Assembly: GCF_900129385.1 (NCBI RefSeq) | Contig: NZ_FQVO01000006.1 | Coordinates: forward strand, 1 to 64,000 | Direction: 5' to 3' | DNA from: Chryseobacterium takakiae | GTDB lineage: Bacteria > Bacteroidota > Bacteroidia > Flavobacteriales > Weeksellaceae | Length of the DNA stretch: 64,000 nucleotides | Position numbers and translations under genes: made by a program | Part shown: one piece after another, positions 35,110-44,370 of the stretch | Layout of the letters: every line of letters starts with the position of its first letter | How positions within the stretch are numbered: position 1 is the first letter of the stretch | Notes under the pieces: generated by a model | Told to the model about the DNA's origin: nothing | The model's input: only the letters and a program-made list of their open reading frames with translations | Databases searched by the model: none

Positions 35110-36086
35110 AAGTATTTATCAATAAACAGATTCCGGAGATAGGAATCCATATGTTAAAGGATGCGGGTCTTGAAATTTTTATTCCTGATCATGACAATTT
35201 AACAAGAGAAGAATGGTTAGGATATTGCCAGAGTCACGACATGATTTTAAGTGTCGGATCTGAATTTAAATTTGATATAGATTTCTTTAATGAATGCCCG
35301 GATTTAAAAGCCATTGCTTTATATTCTGTTGGCTTTGATCATGTTGATATTCAGGAGGCCAATCGCAGGAAAATCCCCGTAGGAAATACGCCTGATGTGT
35401 TAAGTAAGGCCACTTCAGATATTGCATTTCTCCTTATGCAGTCGGTGGCGAGAAGAGCCAGCTATAATTTTGAAAAAGTAAAGTCCGGAAACTGGGGAGA
35501 TTTTGATCCGCTTCACGCACTTGGACAGGAGCTCTATGGAAAGACACTGGGGATTTTCGGATTGGGAAGAATCGGTTATGAAATGGCTAAAAAATCAAAG
35601 GCTGCTTTTGATATGGAGATCATTTATCACAATCGAAATCGTAATGAAGAAGCTGAAAATGAACTGAACGCAAGATATGTTCCCTTCGAAGAACTGATCT
35701 CGCAATCGGATGTACTGAGTATTCATGCGAATTTTAAGCCTGAACAGGCAGAACTGTTCAATGCATCTGTTTTTGAAAAAATGAAGGACAATGCTATTTT
35801 TATCAATACTGCAAGAGGAGGATTTCACAATCAAAAAGATCTTTATGATGCGCTTACGGAACATAAAATTTGGGGAGCCGGACTTGATGTAACCAATCCG
35901 GAGCCTATATACAAAGATGACCCGATTTTGGAACTTTCAAATGTTTGTGTTCTCCCACATATCGGTTCGGCAACAGCTGAAGCAAGAAACGGAATGGCAA
36001 AAATAGCGGCAGAAAATCTTATTGCCGTTTCAAAAGGTGAAAAAATGCCTGCTTCGGCCAATCCTGAAATTTATTCAGAAAAATAG
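35106..36086 (+). CDS. D-2-hydroxyacid dehydrogenase (D-lactate dehydrogenase-like)
   Basis: A 326-residue NAD-dependent D-2-hydroxyacid dehydrogenase. The NAD-binding motif is GIFGLGRIGYEMAK (about 142-155). The catalytic Arg lies in NTARGG, the Glu near NPEPI and the His in VLPHIGSAT. Closest in form to glyoxylate/hydroxypyruvate or D-lactate dehydrogenases; the exact substrate is not decided by sequence. A weak hairpin (36135-36152) follows. Confidence 0.9.
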   Translation: MKVFINKQIPEIGIHMLKDAGLEIFIPDHDNLTREEWLGYCQSHDMILSVGSEFKFDIDFFNECPDLKAIALYSVGFDHVDIQEANRRKIPVGNTPDVLSKATSDIAFLLMQSVARRASYNFEKVKSGNWGDFDPLHALGQELYGKTLGIFGLGRIGYEMAKKSKAAFDMEIIYHNRNRNEEAENELNARYVPFEELISQSDVLSIHANFKPEQAELFNASVFEKMKDNAIFINTARGGFHNQKDLYDALTEHKIWGAGLDVTNPEPIYKDDPILELSNVCVLPHIGSATAEARNGMAKIAAENLIAVSKGEKMPASANPEIYSEK

Positions 36087-36134
36087 AAAAGTAATTGATT
36101 TTATTCTTAAATTTAATCTGTCAAATATTAATAT

Positions 36135-36152
36135 AGGTTTTACGATAAACCT
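36135..36152 (+). terminator. weak hairpin after the dehydrogenase gene
   Basis: AGGTTT, 6-base loop, AAACCT, followed by GTTTTAAA. A short stem and a modest candidate. The rest of the 246-base gap shows nothing else. Confidence 0.35.
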
Positions 36153-36332
36153 GTTTTAAACTTTTACAATTTTAATAGTAAGGATTTAGGAATTAAAGCC
36201 TTATATAATTTTAATATTTAAATTGCAGTTTCAGGCGTAGTTCAAAAGAGAATTACAGCTATTAAATCAAACCACCTGTTTTAGACTTGGAATTATTTTT
36301 GTTTATGTTATAATAACACTAAATACAATATT

Positions 36333-36623
36333 ATGATACCAGAAAACAGCGAACAGGAACAGGAAAGAAGATTGGAACAGAGAGATTACCAACCTAGTGA
36401 AGATATATTTAATCAGGAAGAACATATCCCTTTAGATGGTGATGGAAAACCCATATTTAATGAAAATACTAACGATGATACGTTAGACAAAGGACTGGAT
36501 ATTCCCGGAGTTGATGATCAGGCCGGAACCGATGATATCGGGGAGGATGAAGAAAACAGCTACTGGGGATATAGTGATAACGAAGACGATCACGAAGAAC
36601 AAAACGACGACTTGATACGCTAA
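36333..36623 (+). CDS. small acidic hypothetical protein
   Basis: A 96-residue, strongly acidic, Asp/Glu/Asn-rich protein with no cysteine, signal or transmembrane segment; probably disordered. The segment EHIPLDGDGKPIFNENTNDDTLDKGLDIPG looks like small conserved flavobacterial proteins of unknown role. Flanked by its own promoter-like A/T region and a clear terminator, which argues for a real gene. Confidence 0.65.
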   Translation: MIPENSEQEQERRLEQRDYQPSEDIFNQEEHIPLDGDGKPIFNENTNDDTLDKGLDIPGVDDQAGTDDIGEDEENSYWGYSDNEDDHEEQNDDLIR

Positions 36624-36650
36624 CCTTGCCTTAACCGGTAAGGTTTTTTA
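36622..36650 (+). terminator. terminator of the small acidic gene
   Basis: AACCTTGCC, 6-base loop, GGTAAGGTT (one G-U), then a T-run. The stem begins within the stop codon. Confidence 0.85.
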
Positions 36651-36823
36651 TTTCCTGAATGTAAGAAATAATTAATTTTTTAATTAAAAAAACTAAATGA
36701 TTGAAAGAAAGTTATTTAAATGTTAAGCATGTTTATTTAACATAAATAATAATTAATGTTGAAGCAATTGAATTTTTTAATTATTAAATTTATCATTGAA
36801 TAGTGATTAATTATAATTAAATT

Positions 36824-39800
36824 ATGCTAAAATATTTACAAATCTTGTTCATTTCTATGAGCGTATTTACATTTTCACAGGTTCCCGTGAATGTAAAGGT
36901 AAAAGATAGCGCCGGAAATGAAAGTTTTAATGTTACCTGTAATAATAATCTGGACACAAACGGATGCATTGCCTTAAGTGTTGAATATCCTGTACTAAGA
37001 CAGACAGCCAGCTATCAGGTTAGCCAGGAGACATACAGTCCTGTGATTCCTATGAATCAGGGAACATCGCTTAATGCAAACTATGATGATGTTTTTGCAG
37101 TAAAACTGGATCTGCCTTTTAAATTTTGCTTCTACAATCAATATTTTCAATCCATTGTAGTGGGATCGAACGGAATGGTAACATTTGACCTGACTCAGCT
37201 TGGAAATATCAATTATCCAAATGTACAGTGGACAAACCCAAGCGAGAATCTCCCTAAAAATTCAATTTTCGGAGCCTATCATGATATGGTTTTTTCTACA
37301 GGAGATGCATCGGAAATTTATTATTCTACCGTTGGTACCGCTCCTTACAGAAAATTTATTGTTAATTTTTTTGAAGGCCGCGTTTCCGGGTGTACCGACA
37401 GATCTTCATCACAAATTGTTTTGCATGAGACAACGAATATCATCGAAGTTTTTGTTGAAAAAAAACTTACCCCATGTCCTACCAGAAAATTTGAAAATGC
37501 TTTGATCGGTGTTCTCAACAGCGACGGAACGCAGGGCATATCTCCTGCAAACCGGAATACAGGCGTTTGGCAGGCTCTCCAGGAAGGATGGAAATTCAGT
37601 CCGCTGGGAAATGTGATAGAACCTCAGGTTACATGGACAAATGCTGCAGGCCAGAATGTCGGTACAGGAGTACAGACAACGGTTTGTCCCACCCAAAACG
37701 ATACCTTTACCGCCAATGTAAAATTTAACATCTGCGGAAACAGTGATCTTATATTAACTGATGACTTTCCGGTAACGTTTGATTCTACTTATCCTATAGC
37801 AAAAAATTATACCCAGAATTTTTGTGGAAATACTGCTGTAAACATTACATTAAGCAGCTTTCAGGGAAATGTCACCACGCAGAATCCTGCAAATTTTCAG
37901 TTCAGCTTTCATACCAGTCAGCAGGATGCACAGAACAATGTGAATCCTCTGCCCAATAACTATACGCTTACGGGCAATACGGTTTTGTACGTCAGAATTC
38001 AAAACCCCGTTATACCTTCCTGTTTCAGGATTGCAGTGCTTACGTTAAATATTATTTCTAAAAGCTTACTTAAAAATACAATTGAAATTTGTGACACCAA
38101 TAATGACGGAGTAGAATCCAATTATGATGTAACCTCTTTCAATACGGAACTTTTCCCGGCCGGAACCACCGGAATTTCATATCATCCGTCACAATCAGAT
38201 GCCCAGAACAATACCAATGCATTAACAACAGTAAATATCACAGCTTCTACCAATCTATGGGTAAGGCTACAGGAAGGCAATTGTACGTATATTTTAGGAC
38301 CTGTTAATTTTCAGTTCAGACCCGGTGTAAACTTGAATAACCCTGTAAATTTTACTTATACGGTCTGTGATATCAATGCCGATAATCAGGAACCATTTAA
38401 TTATTCAACGGTTATCGGACCGCTTATTACAACCCAAACCGGAGTTGTATTTGAAGCGTATAATACCTATAATGAAGCATTTAACGGAACGGGAACAGTT
38501 TTGAATACCATTAAAAGCGGGATTTATACCATCTATGTACGAGTGGAAATTCCAAACGGATGTTTTGCTGTGGCTACCGTAAATATGAATGTAACGTTCA
38601 CTACAATTGTTGCTGATGAAAAGAAAACATACATCTGTTTTAACGGTACGGACGATATTGCCGTAAATCTGAATACACTTTCAGCCGGAATGCTGGTCTC
38701 TCCACCTTCGGTTCCCGTGACAGAATTTTATACCACAGCAGCAAATGCCAATGCGGGAATTAATCCGATAAGTCCCAACCAGACAATTACGACGGACGGA
38801 AACCTCGTAACACAGACTTATTTTGTTCGTTTTGAAAATTCTGATGATTGTTATACGGTGCGGCCTCTGGTGGTAAATCTCGTACATCCGGTAATTGTGC
38901 AGTCTGCATTTACGGTATGTGATTTCAATAATGATAATTCGGAAAATGTACAGCTCTCCCAGTTTTCTCAGGCAATTATAGGAAATCAGAATGCAACAAC
39001 TATCTTTTATCAGACTTCTGCCAATGCCATAGCAGGAACCAATCCGATTACCAATATTACCCTCACCGGAACCCAGCAGGTTTTTGTAAAAATAATATCC
39101 TATAATTGCGAACAGATTTACCCGGTAAATCTAAGTCTGGCTGCAACACCTACAGTAAATCCTGAAGTTACTTTAACACTTAATACCATTTGCGATAATA
39201 ACAATGACGGCAGCGAAAATTATAATCTTACCCAGGCACAGCCTCAGATTTATTCAGGATCCAACGTAAGTTTTACATACTATCTGAATTATAACCCTGC
39301 AACTAATGTATTGTCCAATCAGATTGCAAATCCTGCACAGTTTCCTGTTTCCGCGGGAAATGCAACGGTATATGTAAAAGTAAAATTCAATAACAGTGAA
39401 TGCTTCTCTGTATCTAAACTCAATATTCAGATCACTTTTTTACCGCCGGTTGTTTTAACTCCTGCCGTTCTGGAAAAATGTGACGAAGAATTTAATCTGA
39501 ATGAAACGTTCATGCTCAGTGATGCAGTTTCCCAATTATTTGTTGCTTCACAGAATACCTATCCATTGTCATCAATGACAATCAGCTATTACAATACTGC
39601 AGCTGAGGCCAACGCAGGAAATTCAGCCAATCAGATCGGGCCAACGGTTACAACAACTGTTTCTTCCGTTCAGCTGTGGGCAAGATTTCAGTCGCAGACT
39701 ACCGGATGTTATTCGGTGGCGCCTATTCAGCTTAAAACCTATTTTCCGCCAAAAGCCATTAATTCAACGATAACAGTCTGTGATGAAAATTTAGACGGAA

Positions 39801-41023
39801 GTTATGAAGTCAATCTGCTGAATTTTACAAATCTGATGGTCGATATCCCGAATTCTGCCAATTCATTCTTCTTTTATCTTACCCAGCAGGATGCGGAAAA
39901 CGGAACGAATGCGATCGCTAATCCTGCTAATTTTACAGCCAATCCTTTTCCTGCGCAGATTTGGGTGAAAGTTCAGAATATTCCTGGCTGTGATGATATT
40001 GCAGCTGTAAATTTCACATTCGGAAATAAACTGGTTTTACAGAATCCCGGACCTTTCCAGATTGCGGTCTGCGATACGGGAAATAATGGAACGGAAACCA
40101 TTGATTTAACGCAGTTTCAAAACCAGATCTATACAGGAGCAAATGTTACTTTCACATATTACCCTTCTCTGGCAGATCTTAATGCGGGAACCAATGCAAT
40201 TACATCACCTTCAGCCTTTGATTACACTCAGGGCCCGGGTTCCAATACCGTGTATGTAAAAGTAAGTGTTCCCGGCTCTTGCCCGAATGTTGTACAGATT
40301 AATCTTTCACTGAAACCGACTCCGGTGTTTGATATTCCTACGCTTTATTTCTGTCCGGAAGGTTCTTTGGATTATACGGTGAATATTGAAGGCTATACCA
40401 TTATTAGTTATGTCTGGACCAATCCGGCAGGACAAATTATCTCAACAACAGATACGATTACCGGAGTTACAGTTGTCGGAAACTATACGCTTACCGTCAC
40501 CGCCGAAAACGGATGTACATTCACCGATACATTTGAAGTCAAGTATTTTGATGTTCCTGTAATAGAAAAACTGGAATTCAACGGAAATACAGCCGTAGTG
40601 TATGCTACAGGTCTGCAGACGATCCTTTATTCTATCGACGGAGTAACATGGCAGTCCGGAAATACATTCTACAATCTGCCAACGGGAATTACCACTTTCT
40701 ATGTAAAATATGTAAACAGCGACTGCATTGTGAAGCAGCAGGGTGTAGTTCTGGATATTAAAAATGCCATTACGCCAAACGGAGACGGTATCAATGATGA
40801 ATGGATTGTTAAAAATCTACATGTTTTCGGAGACAGAAGATCTACCGTGAAGATTTTTGACCGTTATCAGATGCTGATTTTTGAGCAAAGCTCCAATACC
40901 CAGTTTTTCTGGGACGGAACAATCAAAGGGCGGGCAATCCCAACCTCAAGCTATTGGTATGTTATCACTCTTCCTGACGGAAGAACTTTCACCGGCTGGA
41001 TTCTGGTAAAGAATAATAATTAA
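36824..41023 (+). CDS. giant secreted repeat protein with type B T9SS sorting domain
   Basis: A 1399-residue secreted surface protein. The signal peptide ends near residue 19. An N-terminal beta-rich domain (about 50-260) carries CFYNQYFQSIVVGSNGMVTF. Residues about 420-1160 hold eight related modules of 90-100 residues, each opening with a CD-x-N-x-DG-type Asp/Asn-rich motif (CDTNNDG, CDINADN, CDFNNDN, CDNNNDG, CDENLDG, CDTGNNG) that resembles calcium-binding loops. An Ig/PKD-like segment follows. The C-terminal gliding-motility type B domain reads NAITPNGDGINDEW ... VKIFDRYQ ... FFWDGT ... GWILVKN. It is probably an adhesin or gliding-associated filament, exported by T9SS. Confidence 0.93.
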   Translation: MLKYLQILFISMSVFTFSQVPVNVKVKDSAGNESFNVTCNNNLDTNGCIALSVEYPVLRQTASYQVSQETYSPVIPMNQGTSLNANYDDVFAVKLDLPFKFCFYNQYFQSIVVGSNGMVTFDLTQLGNINYPNVQWTNPSENLPKNSIFGAYHDMVFSTGDASEIYYSTVGTAPYRKFIVNFFEGRVSGCTDRSSSQIVLHETTNIIEVFVEKKLTPCPTRKFENALIGVLNSDGTQGISPANRNTGVWQALQEGWKFSPLGNVIEPQVTWTNAAGQNVGTGVQTTVCPTQNDTFTANVKFNICGNSDLILTDDFPVTFDSTYPIAKNYTQNFCGNTAVNITLSSFQGNVTTQNPANFQFSFHTSQQDAQNNVNPLPNNYTLTGNTVLYVRIQNPVIPSCFRIAVLTLNIISKSLLKNTIEICDTNNDGVESNYDVTSFNTELFPAGTTGISYHPSQSDAQNNTNALTTVNITASTNLWVRLQEGNCTYILGPVNFQFRPGVNLNNPVNFTYTVCDINADNQEPFNYSTVIGPLITTQTGVVFEAYNTYNEAFNGTGTVLNTIKSGIYTIYVRVEIPNGCFAVATVNMNVTFTTIVADEKKTYICFNGTDDIAVNLNTLSAGMLVSPPSVPVTEFYTTAANANAGINPISPNQTITTDGNLVTQTYFVRFENSDDCYTVRPLVVNLVHPVIVQSAFTVCDFNNDNSENVQLSQFSQAIIGNQNATTIFYQTSANAIAGTNPITNITLTGTQQVFVKIISYNCEQIYPVNLSLAATPTVNPEVTLTLNTICDNNNDGSENYNLTQAQPQIYSGSNVSFTYYLNYNPATNVLSNQIANPAQFPVSAGNATVYVKVKFNNSECFSVSKLNIQITFLPPVVLTPAVLEKCDEEFNLNETFMLSDAVSQLFVASQNTYPLSSMTISYYNTAAEANAGNSANQIGPTVTTTVSSVQLWARFQSQTTGCYSVAPIQLKTYFPPKAINSTITVCDENLDGSYEVNLLNFTNLMVDIPNSANSFFFYLTQQDAENGTNAIANPANFTANPFPAQIWVKVQNIPGCDDIAAVNFTFGNKLVLQNPGPFQIAVCDTGNNGTETIDLTQFQNQIYTGANVTFTYYPSLADLNAGTNAITSPSAFDYTQGPGSNTVYVKVSVPGSCPNVVQINLSLKPTPVFDIPTLYFCPEGSLDYTVNIEGYTIISYVWTNPAGQIISTTDTITGVTVVGNYTLTVTAENGCTFTDTFEVKYFDVPVIEKLEFNGNTAVVYATGLQTILYSIDGVTWQSGNTFYNLPTGITTFYVKYVNSDCIVKQQGVVLDIKNAITPNGDGINDEWIVKNLHVFGDRRSTVKIFDRYQMLIFEQSSNTQFFWDGTIKGRAIPTSSYWYVITLPDGRTFTGWILVKNNN

Positions 41024-41041
41024 ACCTTAATCAGATAATTG

Positions 41042-41073
41042 AAACCTCATTGAATCTTCAGTGAGGTTTTTTT
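41042..41073 (+). terminator. terminator of the T9SS giant gene
   Basis: AAACCTCATTGA, 4-base loop, TCAGTGAGGTTT (one G-U), followed by T-rich sequence. Confidence 0.88.
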
Positions 41074-41140
41074 ATTTTTGAAAGTTACATTCGTTATTCC
41101 CTTAAAGAATTTCCCTATGTGGAAGTATTTTAATGGACAG

Positions 41141-41191
41141 AATTCCCCTTCCTTGGAAATCTCGTTCCTCGATTTCCAGAGGAGGGGAATT
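41141..41191. repeat. foldback repeat, AATTCCCC/GGGGAATT type
   Basis: AATTCCCCTTCC..GGAAAT and ATTTCC..GGAGGGGAATT form an imperfect hairpin around TCTCGTTCCTCG. A truncated relative is at 49465-49500, and related ends are at 3305 and 51492. Confidence 0.6.
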
Positions 41192-41306
41192 AGCCACTCA
41201 TCAAATTTTCACGCATTAGTTGCAGGAATTTTTGAATTTGAATATCTTTAAAACTTTGAATTTTCAATCAACTGTAAATATTAAACATAGAACTTTAAAC
41301 TGTAAT

Positions 41307-43292
41307 ATGACTTTCCAGGAACAGATACAGCAGGGCATTCCCGCCACATTGCCAAAGCCGAAACCATACGAAACTACTATCAACCATGCTCCCAAGCGTA
41401 AAGAGATTTTAGGGGAAGAAGAGAAAAAACTTGCCCTGAAGAATGCTTTGCGGTACTTTGAGCCTCAGTTTCATGCAGAATTACTGCCTGAATTCAGGGA
41501 AGAGCTTGAAAAATACGGAAGAATTTATATGTACCGTTTCCGCCCGGATTACGAGATGAAGGCAAGGCCGATTTCAGAATATCCCGGAAAATCCGAGCAG
41601 GCGAAAGCGATCATGCTGATGATTCAGAACAACCTGGATTACGCGGTCGCACAGCATCCGCATGAGCTGATTACTTACGGCGGAAACGGAGCGGTTTTCT
41701 CCAACTGGGCGCAGTATCTTTTAACAATGAAGTACCTCTCTGAAATGACGGATGAGCAGACTCTGGTCATGTATTCCGGGCACCCGATGGGACTGTTTCC
41801 TTCGCACAAAGATGCACCGAGAGTGGTCGTAACCAACGGAATGATGATCCCGAATTACTCCAAACCGGATGACTGGGAAAAGTTTAATGCATTGGGCGTA
41901 ACGCAGTACGGACAAATGACGGCGGGAAGCTATATGTACATCGGGCCGCAGGGAATTGTTCACGGGACAACGATCACAGTACTCAACGCATTCAGAAAAA
42001 TAAATAAAGAACCAAAAGGCGGACTGTTCGTTACCTCAGGATTGGGCGGAATGAGCGGTGCGCAGCCGAAAGCAGGAAATATCGCGGGCTGTGTTACGGT
42101 TTGTGCGGAAGTCAATCCCAAGATCACCAAAATCCGCCACGACCAGAAATGGGTGAACGAAATCCATGAAAACCTGAATGAACTGGTGGAAAGGGTAAGA
42201 AAAGCCCAGGAAAGCAAAGAAACCGTTTCCCTGGCTTACCTCGGAAATATTGTTGAGGTTTGGGAAAAATTTGATCAGGAAAATTTAAGAATCGATATCG
42301 GTTCAGATCAGACGTCGCTTCACAATCCGTGGGCGGGAGGCTATTATCCGGTTGGGCAGAGCTTTGAAGAGTCCAATAAAATGATGGCGGAAAACCCTGA
42401 ACTATTTAAAGAAAAAGTACATGAAACGTTAAGACGACACGCAGATGCGATCAACAGACATACCGCTAAAGGAACCTATTTCTTCGATTATGGAAACGCC
42501 TTTCTTTTGGAAGCTTCCAGAGCCGGAGCCGATGTCATGGCGGAAAATCCTACGCTCGGAAGAGAATTTAAATTCCCTTCTTATGTTCAGGATATTATGG
42601 GACCAATGTGTTTCGATTACGGATTCGGGCCGTTCCGTTGGGTGTGTACCAGCGGAAAACCGGAAGACCTGCAGAAAACTGATGATATCGCCTGTGCGGT
42701 GCTAGAAGAAATCCAGCAGAATTCTCCGGAAGAGATCCAGCAGCAGATGAAAGACAATATCCAGTGGATCAAAGGCGCGCAGGAAAACAAGCTGGTCGTG
42801 GGATCACAGGCCAGAATTCTGTATGCTGATGCCGAAGGAAGAATGAAAATCGCCGAAGCATTCAACAAGGCCATCCGAAACGGGGAGATCGGGCCGGTGG
42901 TATTGGGAAGAGACCATCACGATGTTTCGGGAACGGATTCTCCGTACCGCGAGACTTCCAATATTTATGACGGTTCCAGATTTACAGCAGATATGGCGAT
43001 CCACAATGTGATCGGTGACAGTTTCCGTGGGGCAACCTGGGTTTCCATTCACAATGGCGGCGGCGTAGGATGGGGCGAAGTGATCAACGGCGGTTTCGGA
43101 ATGCTGCTTGACGGAAGCGAGGATGCCGACCGAAGATTAAAATCCATGCTGTTCTGGGATGTCAACAACGGAATTTCCCGAAGAAGCTGGGCCCGAAATG
43201 AAGGCGCTGTTTTCGCCATCAAAAGAGCCATGGAAGCAGAACCGAAACTGAAAGTAACGCTCCCGAATTTTGTGGATGAGAATCTTTTTTAA
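41307..43292 (+). CDS. hutU: urocanate hydratase
   Basis: Converts urocanate to imidazolonepropionate in histidine degradation, using tightly bound NAD as electrophile. Family motifs are clear: LMIQNNLDYAVAQHPHELITYGGNGAVFSNWAQ, GGLFVTSGLGGMSGAQPKAG, DIGSDQTSLHNPWAGGYYP and GPVVLGRDHHDVSGTDSPYRETSN. The start at 41307 (MTFQEQI) is preferred; the frame upstream is AT-rich and unlike the family. At 661 residues it is longer than the E. coli-type enzyme (about 560), as is common in Bacteroidetes. No other hut gene lies in the window. Confidence 0.95.
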   Translation: MTFQEQIQQGIPATLPKPKPYETTINHAPKRKEILGEEEKKLALKNALRYFEPQFHAELLPEFREELEKYGRIYMYRFRPDYEMKARPISEYPGKSEQAKAIMLMIQNNLDYAVAQHPHELITYGGNGAVFSNWAQYLLTMKYLSEMTDEQTLVMYSGHPMGLFPSHKDAPRVVVTNGMMIPNYSKPDDWEKFNALGVTQYGQMTAGSYMYIGPQGIVHGTTITVLNAFRKINKEPKGGLFVTSGLGGMSGAQPKAGNIAGCVTVCAEVNPKITKIRHDQKWVNEIHENLNELVERVRKAQESKETVSLAYLGNIVEVWEKFDQENLRIDIGSDQTSLHNPWAGGYYPVGQSFEESNKMMAENPELFKEKVHETLRRHADAINRHTAKGTYFFDYGNAFLLEASRAGADVMAENPTLGREFKFPSYVQDIMGPMCFDYGFGPFRWVCTSGKPEDLQKTDDIACAVLEEIQQNSPEEIQQQMKDNIQWIKGAQENKLVVGSQARILYADAEGRMKIAEAFNKAIRNGEIGPVVLGRDHHDVSGTDSPYRETSNIYDGSRFTADMAIHNVIGDSFRGATWVSIHNGGGVGWGEVINGGFGMLLDGSEDADRRLKSMLFWDVNNGISRRSWARNEGAVFAIKRAMEAEPKLKVTLPNFVDENLF

Positions 43293-43338
43293 TTTGATAA
43301 TTTGAAAATGAGCTAATTTGAAAATATTTTTAATTATT

Positions 43339-43426
43339 CCGTCATTGCGGGGAGGGAACGACGAAGCAATCTGTTGAATTCGTCAAACTATTTGAAAGGA
43401 TTGCTTCGCTTTGCTCGCAATGACGG
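43339..43426 (+). repeat. 88-bp inverted-end repeat, copy 1
   Basis: Ends CCGTCATTGCG and CGCAATGACGG, with inner GAAGCAATC and GATTGCTTC also inverted, so the unit folds into a long hairpin. Copy 2 at 43930-44016 is nearly identical and in the same orientation; together they flank one gene. Confidence 0.85.
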
Positions 43427-43457
43427 AAACCTAACGTAGAGCAGTGGTACTTATTGC

Positions 43458-43913
43458 ATGAAAATATATACAATTAACAAAACAAAAGCTTCGTACCAGC
43501 TGTTTGATGACCATGAAATTTTGGTAGGCGAAATTGTTTTCGATTATATTCTGAGAAGAAATATAAAGATCAAAACAGACCATCAGCTATTTACCTTAAA
43601 ACGCTCCGGTTTCGCAGGGAATACCTGGAAGTTTTTGGACGAAAAAGGAAAATTAGCGGTGATGATTGATTCTTCAAACAGGATGTTCTATTACGGTCAC
43701 CCTTACACTGACATTTATGCCATTAAAATAAAAGGCAGGTGGAACAGTGCTACCTATTTGCTAAATCATCGGGACGACAGCCTGCTGATGTCCATGCAAT
43801 ACCGAAATCTGTTTTTTACCCGGAAATATCACTTGGAGGTTGAAGACCATTTCCCGCATGCTTTGGTGATGCTCGCTTTTTTATGTTATAATATAGAAAT
43901 AATAGAAAATTAG
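43458..43913 (+). CDS. hypothetical protein between two 88-bp repeats
   Basis: A 151-residue protein with no signal peptide, rich in beta strands (YQLFDDHEILVGEIVFDYI, FTLKRSGFAGNTWKFLDEKGKLAVMID). This might suggest a tubby/LURP-like barrel, but I cannot support a family. The C-terminus is hydrophobic (ALVMLAFLCYNIEII). It stands alone between direct repeats in a region of accessory genes. Confidence 0.72.
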   Translation: MKIYTINKTKASYQLFDDHEILVGEIVFDYILRRNIKIKTDHQLFTLKRSGFAGNTWKFLDEKGKLAVMIDSSNRMFYYGHPYTDIYAIKIKGRWNSATYLLNHRDDSLLMSMQYRNLFFTRKYHLEVEDHFPHALVMLAFLCYNIEIIEN

Positions 43914-43929
43914 TACTCAATAAACGAGA

Positions 43930-44016
43930 CGTCATTGCGAGGAGGGAACGACGAAGCAATCTGTTGAATTCGTCAAACTATTTGAAAGGATTGCTTCGCT
44001 TTGCTCGCAGTGACGG
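43930..44016 (+). repeat. 88-bp inverted-end repeat, copy 2
   Basis: Same orientation as the copy at 43339, with only a few differences (GCGAGG for GCGGGG, CGCAGTGACGG for CGCAATGACGG). It lies next to the terminator at the 3' side of the PHP-ATPase cassette. Confidence 0.85.
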
Positions 44017-44024
44017 ACAATAAG

Positions 44025-44048
44025 AAAACCTGCTGTACGGCAGGTTTT
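44025..44048. terminator. bidirectional terminator at the edge of the PHP-ATPase cassette
   Basis: AAAACCTGC, 6-base loop, GCAGGTTTT, with T-runs usable on both strands. Confidence 0.75.
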
Positions 44049-44106
44049 TGTTTCACAATGAAAGATGTTTGTAACATATTTGAATCTTTTTATATACAGT
44101 AATAAA

Positions 44107-44370
44107 TTACAAATCGTTAATTTCATTTTCAACATTAGAATCAGAGTTATCATCTTCTTCCTCTGCAAAAACTTTACTGATTTCATCTAACATTTCTTCT
44201 ATTTTAGTCTTTTCTTCATCTTCAATTCCTTCAAAGGACACATCATCTATTTCTTTATTTTCAATTAGTTGTTTAACCATTTCAACATAGCTAAAATCTG
44301 TTAGAATTGTACCAGTGTGAATTTGTGCTTTGATATCATCATCCTCGTCTTTTGTAAATACTAATCTCAT
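44107..44370 (-). CDS. small acidic partner of the PHP-ATPase
   Basis: An 87-residue, very acidic protein (MRLVFTKDEDDDIKAQIHTGTILTDFSYVEMVKQLI..., then a Glu/Asp-rich tail). A short folded N-terminal part followed by helices is likely; no family is recognised. Its ATG overlaps the stop of the ATPase gene (ATGA), so the two are made together. It may be a regulator or DNA-mimic-like subunit; this is speculation from charge and coupling only. Confidence 0.72.
   Translation of the reverse strand: MRLVFTKDEDDDIKAQIHTGTILTDFSYVEMVKQLIENKEIDDVSFEGIEDEEKTKIEEMLDEISKVFAEEEDDNSDSNVENEINDL

Noticed and set aside
41220..43292. N-terminally extended urocanate hydratase starting at 41220
   Set aside because: The extra 29 residues come from AT-rich intergenic sequence and are unlike the family; ATG 41307 fits better.
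43932..44186. 84-codon minus-strand frame
   Set aside because: It runs through the 88-bp repeat and terminator and overlaps the end of the real acidic gene in another frame.
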